Shown here one piece after another: positions 9,616 through 19,693 of a stretch of 24,777 bases of DNA (position 1 is the stretch's first letter; every line of letters begins with the position of its first letter). Source of the DNA: Dipetalonema caudispina (taxonomy: Eukaryota > Nematoda > Chromadorea > Rhabditida > Onchocercidae); assembly GCA_013365325.1 (NCBI GenBank), contig JABVXV010000580.1, positions 1 to 24,777 on the forward strand, in the 5' to 3' direction. The position numbers were made by a program, and so were the translations under genes. The notes beneath the pieces were generated by a model. It worked only from the letters and a program-made list of their open reading frames with translations, was not told where the DNA came from and ran no database searches.

Positions 9616-12600
9616 TGGAAGAACAGGATGGTGAAAAGAAGTTTGTAATGCTTTTCATTCGTTTCTTTTGTACTTTTTTCATTTTTATTGAAATTTTGAT
9701 TCTAAAATATTTCTTCATTTTCCCTTTTTTTTTTAAAAAAAAAAAGTAATTTGTTTAAATACAAAAATTCACTTTATCTATTTTTGTTACTTTTAAAGAA
9801 ATAAAATGAAGCATAATCAATTGATATCGAAAGAAAAATGCATTTTCATCATCGTTTTTTTGTTTTTTTCATTTCCCATAGGTTAATCACATAATTAAAC
9901 TTTATGGCTAGTAATTGCCGCAAAGTTCCCTTTAAAATATTAAAATTAAAATTTGACATCTCATTTGATTTGTATCCGATTGAATGATATGATAAAATAA
10001 GATTTAAAATTAATAGATGAATGATAAACATTGAAATTTGTCATTGATTAATCGTGAATAGAAATTTTGAATTTGATATATCAAAATTTGAAATTATATT
10101 GAGGGAAAGTAATATGATTCAGTGTTTTTTTTTTTTTTTTTTTTCGTTGGGAAAAATTGATTCAAACTTTCGTTAAGATTTATTAGCAAGAAAGGAGGAA
10201 ATATTGCACATTCACAATAATTGCTATACCTTTTTAATCAATAATTAATTATTACCATCATCTTTTTAAGCATTCCTATATTTCAAAAATTAAATGAAGA
10301 ATAAAAAATTTTAAATGCAGAAATAATTTTTTTTTAATTTTTAATTTCTCAGAAATATTTTCTTTTTCCTATTCACAAAAAACTAAATTATTGTATGACA
10401 TTTATTTGAGAAAAAATGCTAAAATTTTCAACTTTTATTATAATTTCTTCTTGTTTATTTTATTTATTTATTAATTTATTTTTATTTTGCTTTTTTTTTT
10501 CCAGAAACTCCCATATCGAAGCAAATTAACGGAACGTATTGCACCTGGTCAAACATTAATCGTAAAGGGAAAAACATTGGATGATGCAAAAAAGTTTGTT
10601 ATATATTGCATTTGATTAAATTTATAACTTAAAAAATTCAATTTAAATTATTTATATTTAATATTCGTAAAATATGAAAAATTATTCAATTAATTAAAAT
10701 TATTTATAGATTTGATGTTGGATTACATCGTAACAGTCCAGATTATAGTGGCGGAGATATTCCATTACATATTAGCATATGTTTTGATAAAGGAAAGGTA
10801 TAAGAATATTTTCCTATTAAAATAATAATATTTCATCATTTTATGAAGTAAATAATTGTTAAAATTTAAATTTGTTAACTTTCTTATTGAAAATTTTAAA
10901 TGGATTGCAAATTTTTATTTTCCATTTAAAACAAAATCTACCAAAAAAAAAAAAAAAAAAAAATGGTTGTAAAATTGTTAACAAATGGATCATTTTGTCA
11001 TTTTTTATTCCTTTCATTTATTACAATTAAATATTGTAAATGTATTGATCAATGATAAATATAATAAATCAAATAAATGAATTGATTTTTAGATAGCATT
11101 CAATACATTTTCAAACAATACTTGGGGAAAAAAAGAGAAACAAAAATTACCATTTAAAAAAGGAAATGCATTCGATTTACGAATTCGTGCACATGATAGC
11201 AAATTTGTGATTTATTGTGATGGTGTAAGTTTATGCTAATTTTTTAGCTTGAATTATTAAATAAAATATGATAACACTGATAAATTTCAAATATATGATA
11301 GCAAATTTATAATTTATTGCATCAATTATAATATTAACAATAATTAATACCAATTATACTGATAAATAACAATAATATATTTTTGATGAAAGAGTTCTAA
11401 AGCAGAATTTCCTATTAAAATGAAATTTAACGAAATAAAGTTTGAAATGTTTTCCGTTTTTCTTTTTTTTTTAAAAAATTATTTAAGTGATGTTTTTTTT
11501 TTTTTTTTTTTTTTAAATATGAAATAGTTGGAAAAAATAGTTTTTATGCTATTTTAGAAATTTTAAAGGATAACCATAAAATATATACATATGGGTTAAT
11601 TTAAGGGAAAAAAAAAATTTAGAAATAGGCTAATATTTATCTAAATAAGCCTAGTAGTATATACAATTATCGTTATTGTGAGGTATAGTATACATTTGTT
11701 TATAGTCGGAGAATAAAACAAAAATATCATATTATTAAATGATTATGTTCAAAATTGTTAAATATAATTTATTTAAAGAAAAAAAATAATAATAATAATA
11801 ATTAACAGATTTAGATATATCATATTCAAATTTTTCTCATTCTACAGTACCAAAGCAATTACAATATTGCTATATAATTTTGATCTGATAATATTTGATA
11901 AATTTAATTTTGATAATTATTTAGAAAGAAGTGAAAATGTTTGATTATCGAGTACCTTTACAATGGGTTACATATGTATCAATCGATGGTGATACCCTTA
12001 TTGATCATGTACAATGGGGTGGCAAGTATTATGTTAGCTTTCATTACTTTTTTTAAAAAAAAAAAAAAAAAAAAAATTAAATCAAAATTTAAAAATATTT
12101 TTCCACATTTGATAGCTTAATTAAAGCCTATTAATGATTAAATGGTTATTAGGCATAAGAATAATTGAATAGATGGTATGTTTTCTACCTCAAAATGGAC
12201 ATTTTCATTAATTAATCTAATTTGTAAATTATTTAATCAGATTAACGAAATATTCAAAAATGCAATTTTAAAAATTTACTGGATTTTTCTCACCTAAAAT
12301 TTTTTACTCTTTTAGCCGGTTCCTTATGAATCAGGTATAGTAGATGGTGGTTTATTACCTGGTAAATCATTATATATTACTGGAATGCCCGATAAGCGTG
12401 GCAAACGATTTAATATCAATTTATTGAAACAAAATGGTGATATTGTTCTACATTTCAATCCACGATTTGATGAAAAAGTTTGGAAACGATTTAATCATTT
12501 CTTTTTTTGGTTCATTTTCAATATTTTCTATCAATAAAATTTACAAATGATCATACTTTATCATTATTATAATTCAAATCAGAGGAATAATTTTGTATGG

Positions 12601-13075
12601 AATATTTCAAACAAGTTAAAATTTTCAATTTTTTTCTACTTTCTCAAATGAAATGAAGAATATGGTGGGAATCGTATTATCAATAGTAAATACAAGGATA
12701 GGGAAGATGTAGACAACAATCGAGAGAATATGAGAAAAATTCGATATCAAGTGAAAAATACATGATTAATTTCTTTTAAGCATTATTTTATTAATTGTTT
12801 TAAGTAAGCTTAAGTACTAATGAATCTTTTCAAATTTCATCAACCATTGATTAACCAATTAAGAGGCAAGTGAAATTTTAATAAATTAAAATGAAAAATA
12901 GAAATTGAAAGAAAAAAAAAAAATTATTTTATTTTACGAAATTATTTAATCGTAATTTTTTTTTTTCACAACTTATCTTTTAATTATTATTATTATTATT
13001 ATTATTACTAATTTATTCATATTAAATATTTCTCTTTAATCATATACATTCTTTCTATGAAATTAATCATTTTCT

Positions 13076-13106
<31 letters not shown>

Positions 13107-13706
13107 GTAAGGAATGAAATAAAATTTAGGTTGTTGTACGTAATGCATTAATTGGTGGTGTTTGGGGTAAAGAGGAAAGAGAAGGTAAACTTCCATTTGA
13201 GAAGGATAAAATGTTCGATTTACAATTGCACAATGAAGATTATGCAATACAAGTAATTTTTTTGATTTTTTGATTTTTTTGAACACAAAAAAATAAAGTA
13301 TGAAATTTATAATTTTGTCAAGGATAAGATATATTATTTGGCAAATCTTTTGAGAAATTTGAAAGATTCAAAAATTGGAAGGAATGAAAAAGAAAGGATG
13401 AGAAATATATGATTGTAAAAATATATGACATTGTAATAAAGTTATTTCTAAAATTTTTTGATGTTAATATTTTATATTAAAATTTCATAATGTATAATTT
13501 GTTGAAATTTTGTTGAATTTTTTTATATTTTATGTAAGCTTATTTTGCATAATTTTTGATCATATTTAGCTTATATTAAATTATAAACATAGATAATTGT
13601 AAATGGTGAACGATTTGCTACATATGCGCATCGATCGGAACCAAATGATATAGTGGGTGTTCAGATACAGGGTGATGTGGAAATCAGTGGAATTCAGATA
13701 CAGTGA
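9616..13706 (+). CDS. Tandem-repeat galectin, two CRDs (LEC-1 type)
   Basis: This is a beta-galactoside-binding lectin of the worm LEC-1 type, 281 residues in eight exons: 9616-9645, 10505-10593, 10710-10797, 11093-11224, 11925-12032, 12316-12477, 13130-13252 and 13593-13706 (TGA). All introns are GT/AG. Intron 2 is phase 2 and the rest are phase 0. There is no signal peptide or membrane segment, as usual for galectins, which leave cells by a non-classical route. The N-terminal CRD spans about residues 12-145 and the C-terminal CRD about 150-281, joined by WGGKYYPVPYESG. The C-CRD has the full sugar-binding set: H196, N198, R200 (HFNPR), N208, W215, E218 and R220 (WGKEER). The N-CRD keeps H60, N73 and W80 but has S62, C64, K83 and K85 at the Asn, Arg, Glu and Arg positions. 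Length matches the family at about 280 residues. Exon 1 is the least certain part: ten residues, chosen for its phase-0 donor GTAATG, the nearby acceptor and the absence of Met in exon 2. Which C. elegans lec paralogue it matches was not determined. Confidence 0.93.
11295..11319 (+). repeat. Intronic echo of the end of galectin exon 4
   Basis: About 25 bases inside intron 4, starting ATGATAGCAAATTT, nearly repeat the exon 4 stretch at 11193-11217, 102 bases upstream, with two mismatches. Read in the exon frame it gives DSKFIIYC against DSKFVIYC. No other similarity flanks it and it carries no donor. It looks like a small local duplication of exon sequence, now within the intron. Confidence 0.7.
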
Positions 13707-13975
13707 TTTTTTTTTTTTTTTTTTTATTAAATTGTCGATAAATTTGAATGATTTGAATGCTGAAAATTTTTACAATTAGTTACATATATCTTCTTTCATA
13801 TTGTATCATGTATAAATGATTGATTATCTTTTCAATTTTTTGATAATAATTTTTAATCTTATTTCAAATATGATTTTATGAAACAAAATAGAATTCAATT
13901 TTGAATTAATTATTAATACACTAATTATCAAGTATGTGACTGATGCGAAATTTTTCTAACATTTGCTAATGATGA

Positions 13976-13981
13976 AATAAA
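13976..13981 (+). terminator. Possible poly(A) signal of the galectin
   Basis: An AATAAA hexamer lies 270 bases after the galectin stop. In such AT-rich sequence the hexamer is common, so this is only the first exact match downstream. An ATTAAA variant lies nearer, at about 13726. Confidence 0.3.
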
Positions 13982-14247
13982 ATAATAATTGTTGGAAAAA
14001 TGAATGAATGCCTTGAGGAAATTAAATGTCTAACATTTAGAGTGTGAAATTCTTTTTTTTTTTTTCGAGAAATATAAATTTAGAAAATAAAAGGAATTTT
14101 GTTTGTTTCATTCCAAAAAAAAAAAAAAAAGGAAACATCATAATGAATGGTTCTATCCAATGTTTAAAGTTAAATTAGCATGTTGTTGAAGAATTTTTAG
14201 TATTTATCATGAGGATAAGTTCCCTTGAGTAAATAATCGTTTTTAAC

Positions 14248-14251
<4 letters not shown>

Positions 14252-14284
<33 letters not shown>

Positions 14285-14332
14285 AAAAGAGAAAAAAAAA
14301 ACAAAAATTTAAAAAAAAAAAAAAAAAAAAAA
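14252..14332. repeat. Long A-rich tract
   Basis: Two long A runs are separated by a short AG- and T-containing segment. The tract lies between the 3' ends of the two convergent genes. Confidence 0.9.
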
Positions 14333-14450
14333 TGCCCACAACATTTATTTTAATATCAAAACATTTTATGCACATATATGTAAATTAGTTAGTGATAAAC
14401 AATTAATCAATTACAAATGATAAATGAGCAAAAGGCAAAGCATATAATGA

Positions 14451-14552
14451 ATGAATAAAGAATTACGAAGCGACACTGATATAAGCATCGAGCGAGATCA
14501 TCGTTTATTATCAGCATCGATATCAATCAATGTAAAAGATGATAACTTATAG
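14451..14552 (+). other. Small ORF in a less AT-rich island
   Basis: The plus-strand frame from the ATG at 14451 to TAG gives 33 residues with a mixed composition (MNKELRSDTDISIERDHRL then a Ser/Ile-rich end). It matches no family known to me. The island is less AT-rich than its surroundings and contains the octamer AGCATCGA twice, 29 bases apart (14484 and 14513). On the minus strand it reads LIDIDADNKR then stop, superficially like half an EF-hand loop. It may be chance, 3' UTR, or a decayed exon. Confidence 0.15.
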
Positions 14553-14703
14553 CATAGCATTTTTTACAATGAAAAAATAAAGACTTTCATTTCATTTTAT
14601 GAAAAATTCCAAAAATATGATGTGAAAAATTTATTAAATTAAATCGAATTTATAACGATGAATTTAGAAGCAAAAAAAATTTCCTTCTTTTGCAATTAAA
14701 AAA

Positions 14704-14803
14704 ATTGGAAATTCTATGGAAATTATCAGATAAAAAAATCGTTACTTTTAAAAAAAATTGGAAATTCTATGGAAATTATCAGATAAAAAAATTGTTACTT
14801 TTA
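14704..14803. repeat. 53-base tandem duplication
   Basis: Two copies of a unit starting TTGGAAATTCTATGGAAATT lie 53 bases apart (GG at 14707-14708 and 14760-14761). They show one mismatch (TCG against TTG) over the clear 45-base match. The near identity indicates a recent duplication. It inflates the open frame 14690-14974, which is not a gene. Confidence 0.9.
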
Positions 14804-14913
14804 ATCATTTCCAATTTTTTTTTTTTTTTCTTCTTTACCAACATTTTGAGGACATTAATAATTACAATGATTGAACAGAATATATATTCATTTAAATTAT
14901 GCAACATAAGTAA

Positions 14914-15131
14914 TCATTTTTTTTTTCTTTTCATTAGATACAGTAAAATTTTGGCAAAAATTTCTAAAATTTGATTTTTAGTATAAACTATTTTTATGCT
15001 GACTTCTAATATGAAATGATAAAATGTAATAACAAAAGAAATTTTTTTTTTGTTTTTTCTTGTTTTGTCAATAGAATTTTGTTTTTTCTTGTTTTGTCGG
15101 CCCAATTTTACAACACCATGAAGCAGTTCAT
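14914..15131 (-). other. Exon-like open stretch behind an acceptor
   Basis: On the minus strand a good acceptor, TTTATATTTCAG, ends at 15132. It is followed from 15131 by a frame open for about 72 codons, starting ELLHGVVKLGRQNKKK. The first dozen residues have normal protein composition and the rest becomes Lys/Ile/Phe-rich. In phase 0 the same acceptor gives MNCFMVL and a stop. It lies 0.6 kb past the calmodulin-like stop on the same strand, so it could be an alternative last exon of that gene, an exon of an unseen gene, or chance. No family is recognised. Confidence 0.2.
15051..15098. repeat. 29-base-spaced duplication
   Basis: The 19-base motif TGTTTTTTCTTGTTTTGTC occurs at 15051-15069 and 15080-15098 without mismatch. 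It lies inside the exon-like minus-strand stretch and gives that frame its repeated NKKK/RKNKKK run. Confidence 0.9.
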
Positions 15132-15745
15132 CTGAAATATAAATTATAATAAATAATTGAGTGCTAATTAGTGGTGCAATTTCTAGTGAGAATGATTAAT
15201 GTATATCCAATGAGAAGCTAATGGTTGAAAGTAAAAAGATTGTACCAAGGAATTATAAATTGGTAATAATTAGTATCGGTTGTTTTATTGAAAATTATCG
15301 TCAAAAATTTTATGATAAAAATAAATTTAACCAGGTTAACTTATAGTTAACGTAGGAATTGATCTTAAGCATTTTTTTTTTTTTCCGTACCAAACAGGGC
15401 ATTCTCTCTTTTCTTCATACTAATCTCAATTATGATATTCTTTGTATGTTTGAAGTACTAAGATTTTTCTGTATATTTGAAAATGGAAATTCAAAATATG
15501 AATTACAAATATTGCAGAAGAAGGAATTTTTGGAATGATTCAATGTATTAATTAAATCAATAAATTTGTAGAATAATTTAAGGTGATAAATTAACGAAGT
15601 AACGGCATAAATAGATCGAAAATGAATTATAAAATAATGAAATGAATGGCAAATAATTAATAAGGTGAAAAATCTAAAATGAAAATTGTATTGTTAAATT
15701 TAACAATGCTAACCACTCATAAAATAAATATAAATTTTCTCGTTA

Positions 15746-18366
15746 TCATCCAGTTGTCATCATTCGTACGAATTCTTCATAGTTAATCTGTAAATTATGT
15801 AAAAAATTTATTACTAATTACTGGAAAAAAAAAAAAATATCATCATTAATATCCATTATTTACAATCATATTTATGCGATAATTTTGTAGCCTGTAAAAT
15901 ATATTATACAACATATCTTACCGTACTGAATTTATTCGTTCCATATAATTATCCTCTTAATTACACATTATTTTCTAAAATTTGCAATTTTTTTGCTCAG
16001 TGAAATTTTTTAATTGTGAAAATTTCGAAATTCAATTTTTTTCGCAAATTTTTTTAAAGATTTAGATTTATTATATTTTGAATTTCATAGCAGATAATAA
16101 ATAAATTGAAGCATTATAACCTGTCCATCACCATCGATATCAACTTCGGCAATCATTTCATCTACTTCTTCATCGCTAAATTGTTCACCCATATGTGTCA
16201 TGAAATATCGAAATTCTTCTGCTGTAATATATCCGTTACCATCACGGTCAAATACTCGAAATGCTTCCCGTATCATTTCGCTATCATTATCCTGTCAAAA
16301 AAAAAAAAAATGTTCAAAAATCAGTTCAATCGATTAGATGATGAACTTTCAGTTTTTATGCTTTGATTCGATTAAATTTCACATTGCTTGACGAATTGTG
16401 TCAGGTAACTTTGTACAACCATTTGTTATTGAAAAAATAAAAAAATAAAAATTCACCTCCAAGAAAGATTTTGTAGAAAAAAATTAATTTCGAAACCACC
16501 ATTAAAAGAATGATTAAAAAAAGAGGAAAGGAACTCAGATTGATACGAAATAACATGTTGATAGTGTAATTTGGATAAATTAACTTTTATCTAAAAAAAA
16601 AAAAATACTTCAATCATCGAAGAATGTGAAATGACGAAATTTTGCATAATTAGTTACAAAGCAAAAATTCTATTTATTTGCTAACACATGCAAAAAAAAA
16701 AAATCATTCAAAGCTGAAACATATAAAAAAAGAGAAGAAACAAAATAAGTATTGTAAAGAAATGAACGTTTTACTAAATTTTATGAATGCAAGTAACTAA
16801 CTATGATATTTTGGTTTAGTCACACTGATAATTTGGTTCGAATAATTATTCATAACGATTACTCAGTATTCAAAACCTATGCTATCCTGTCTTGAATATT
16901 TATCAATTACATTCATCTAAGAATATTTCGTTTTAACATTGATAACTGTTTCAACTAATAAATTTTTTCCTTTTTATCATCCTTTTAAAGTTAGTTTTCA
17001 ATTAATTACGAGTTAATTAGTTAGTTAAATAAATTAATCTTAGTTTTTCCTCCTTTTTTTTTTCTTCTTTTTTCTTGAAATATTTAACTTATTCTAGCTA
17101 AAAATAATATACCTTATTCATTCTTTTCATCATTTGACAAAATTCGGGAAATTCAATGCTACCACTACCATCAAAATCCACCTCATTGATCATATCCAAT
17201 AATTCTTGCTCGGTTGGATTTTGACCTAATGTCCTCATTGCTACACCTAATTCTTTCGATGATATTGAACCATTACCATCCTGAAATTTCATCACTTCTT
17301 TTTTCTTCATTTATAGTTGAATTGAAATAATTATTAATAAATTAAAATAATTTTCTTTTTTTTTTTTATTAATTTAAAATAATTGAATAACTCATATTTT
17401 GAATTTGTTAATTACAAATATTAGTTGTTACTGATTTTTTTTACATTTCTGTTTGATGAAGGAGCAGAAATTTTTCATTTAGCATTACGACAATGATATT
17501 TTTAGTTTGTTTGATTTTTTCCTTCATTCTTCCTTTTATTTTCATTATCCATCTAAAATGAATGTATAAGAAACGAAAAAAAAAAAGGGAAATTTTAGCA
17601 AGAAAAAAAAAAAGGAAGAAGAGAGAGAAAAGGTAAAAAAGTGGAGAAAAATGGATGGAGCTATCTTAAATCTAAATGCAATAAACAATTCCATCAGCAA
17701 TTTGTACCATTTTGATTAAATTTTGCTGAATTTCACTTCACTTTGTCACTATGCAAACTAAATTTCATTCCATTTCCAATGATTTGTACGTTTTTTCTTT
17801 TCAACTATTGTTAAATTTAAAATATTTAACAATTATTCATGCTAACATACCATTTCAACAATCAAAAAAAAAAAAAAAAAAAAAAAAAAAGAAAAAAGAA
17901 AAAAATAGCAAAGAATTTCAATTTTTCACATTTACCATATTGGCAAAAAAATGTGGAAATTGAAATTTCTGCATCTAAAATTGTTCACATAAAATTTTAT
18001 GATTTGCATATCGATAAAAAAATAAGAAATAATTCATTTAATGGTTGAAATTTTAATACAGTAAATGTTCATAAACTTTTAAGCTACATTTTAATTGGCT
18101 AATATTAAGGTTAATCGAATAATTTATAAAGCTAAGAAAAGGATAAATTGTGTAAAAATTTCGAACTTTTTTAATTTAAGAAAGAAAATATACATGTTGA
18201 ATATGGTAATATCATGTATTATCATCCGTTTTACCTTTACCTTATCAAATAACCTGAATGCTTCACGATATTCGATAGCTTCTTCTTCACTAACGCCTTC
18301 CAATTGTTCATTATTTGTTTGTTGTTTCCATCTGCTAAATAGTGACATTTTCCGATTATTCGACAT
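15746..18366 (-). CDS. Calmodulin-like Ca2+ sensor with four EF-hands
   Basis: This is an intracellular Ca2+-binding sensor of the calmodulin family, 168 residues in four exons: 18366-18241, 17280-17113, 16291-16121 and 15787-15746 (TGA). All three introns are phase 0 and GT/AG. The start at 18366 is preceded in frame by TAA ten codons upstream. All four EF loops have acidic ends and Gly at position 6: residues 41-52 (D/D/N...E), 77-88 (D/D/S...E), 113-124 (D/D/N...E) and 149-160 (D/D/D...E). Loop 1 is cut by intron 1 after its second residue and loop 4 by intron 3 after its seventh. The central linker reads [18 protein letters not shown]. Unlike canonical calmodulin (149 residues) it has about 24 extra N-terminal residues, basic and Gln/Asn-rich, beginning [16 protein letters not shown], and it ends MMTTG. 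The pattern fits the nematode calmodulin-like proteins CAL-1/CAL-2 rather than CMD-1; which of the two was not settled. Confidence 0.93.
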
Positions 18367-18394
18367 CTTTTCTCGTTCGTTATTACCAGTTATT

Positions 18395-18452
18395 TAATTG
18401 GCAAAATTTTTGATAGATTTATATTCAATATCAGGTGATATTTTGCCAATTA
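18395..18452 (-). repeat. 13-base inverted repeat in the calmodulin-like leader
   Basis: TAATTGGCAAAAT (18395-18407) and ATTTTGCCAATTA (18440-18452) are perfect complements around a 32-base loop. The loop overlaps a second hairpin, AATATC-AGGT-GATATT (18427-18442). A 12-base palindrome, TTTGATATCAAA (18496-18507), lies just upstream on the message. If the leader begins at 18513, all three are in the 5' UTR. A terminal inverted repeat of a tiny mobile element is an alternative, but no target duplication was seen. Confidence 0.75.
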
Positions 18453-18512
18453 CTGAATTCTATTTGCTTCCGTAGAATGCTTCAACATCAGATATTTTGA
18501 TATCAAATTATA

Positions 18513-18540
18513 TCTGAAATTAAAAAAAAAAAAAAAAAAA
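18513..18540 (-). promoter_or_regulatory. Probable trans-splice or 5'-UTR splice acceptor
   Basis: On the minus strand a long T run followed by AATTTCAG ends at 18514, so the mature message would start at 18513, 147 bases before the ATG. This is the best acceptor upstream of the calmodulin-like gene. It could receive a spliced leader or close an intron in the 5' UTR. No start codon in the coding frame lies between it and 18366. Confidence 0.55.
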
Positions 18541-19513
18541 GAACAAGTAAATATTTCTTAATTAAAACATTCCGTTGTATACATAGTTCGATGATCATTT
18601 TTTTTGCTCACTTTTAATTCACAAATACAAATGATTTTAGGTTTTCTTTTGATGATTCTCAAATGGAACAAGACAAATTTGAAAGATATACCTAAAATAA
18701 CTAATTAATTAATGGATCTTTTAGTATTGCTCATGAAAGAGGAAAGGGAAAAGAGACTCATAAACCGTCATAAATTATAAGGTATAGGAAATTTCAAAAT
18801 AAAATATTAACTGACTTTAAAATTTTTTGCAATATTAATAAATTCAAACATTAAAATACTTCGCATATATAATCATTAAAGAATTGATAAAGTGTATATA
18901 ATAACTGAAAAAAAGAATAAAAATTTAATTAATGGGAATAAACTAATGCATCGAATCATTTAATCTTTTATTAAAAATTTATAAACTATGAAACTACCAA
19001 AACACGCTTATTTTTCTTCAGCAACATACGAAACAAATTAAAATGATCGATAAAAAATTGGAAATGAATATCTTCAAACAGTAATCAAATCATCAGTTCC
19101 AAATGGTAGCTAAATTTTTAGTCTCAAACAGCAACTAAGAAGTAAATTATGCGATAAAACTTAAATTAAGATTTAATAGGAATAAAAGTTTGCGTGATAA
19201 TTTAACCATTAAGGTGAAAATTGCAGTCGGGAAAAAAACTTTTTTTTTTTTTTTATTGCCACAGGTTGTTATGGAATGAACGATATAAATTTTAATGAAT
19301 ATTTTCAAGTGATCAATTGGTATGAAATTATCAATGCAAACTTTATTGAGGGCATGAAAAAAAATATGCTTTTTTAGTTTGAAATAAAGCAATTTAAATT
19401 TGATGTGAAAATTCTGGTTATTTGAAATTATTTCGAATATTTTTTCTCTTTTTTTTTTCATTTTCTTTCTAGTTCTTTTCCAATTTTTTTTTTTTCAAAA
19501 AGTAATTTTTAAA

Positions 19514-19693
19514 ATGAATAAAAATATCAAAAATATTGGACCAAACAGTAATCAGTTATCCATCGAATTTTTATTTAAACACATCAATTTCAATAAAGTT
19601 TGCATTGAAGCATTTCAGTTTTCTCTACCAATCATTACTTCTTTAAAATCATTTGTGAATATGTACTGTGATCGAATTGAAACGGTATCGTAA
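19514..19693 (+). other. 59-codon ORF of unknown nature
   Basis: ATG at 19514 to TAA at 19691-19693 encodes 59 residues with a fairly balanced composition, including two Cys and Pro residues (MNKNIKNIGPNSNQLSIEFL at the start, YCDRIETVS at the end). No signal peptide, domain or family is recognised. A CATTTCAG lies inside the frame at about 19611-19618, so the downstream half could also be read as an exon. In such AT-rich sequence a frame of this length can occur by chance. Confidence 0.15.

Larger units (their letters stand above)
13707..15745. other. Spacer between convergent genes
   Basis: This is a 2-kb interval between the galectin stop and the calmodulin-like stop, so it contains both 3' UTRs. 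It holds T and A tracts (notably 14252-14332), two short tandem duplications, one exon-like minus-strand open stretch and a small compositionally richer island; these are listed separately. A TTTATT at 15284-15289 is a possible polyadenylation signal (AATAAA on the minus strand) for the calmodulin-like gene. No further gene is supported. Confidence 0.6.

Noticed and set aside
9616..9641. Alternative donor for galectin exon 1 at AA|GTTTGT (after 9641)
   Set aside because: It leaves phase 2, which puts exon 2 out of frame. The donor GTAATG four bases later gives phase 0 and keeps the frame.
13080..13286. 68-codon minus-strand frame
   Set aside because: It is the antisense shadow of galectin exon 7 plus a poly-A tract read as poly-Phe.
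16106..16366. 86-codon plus-strand frame
   Set aside because: It is the antisense shadow of exon 3 of the calmodulin-like gene.
19147..19461. 104-codon minus-strand frame
   Set aside because: Lys/Ile/Phe/Leu-rich, crosses A and T tracts, no recognisable domain. A frame of this length can occur by chance at this composition.
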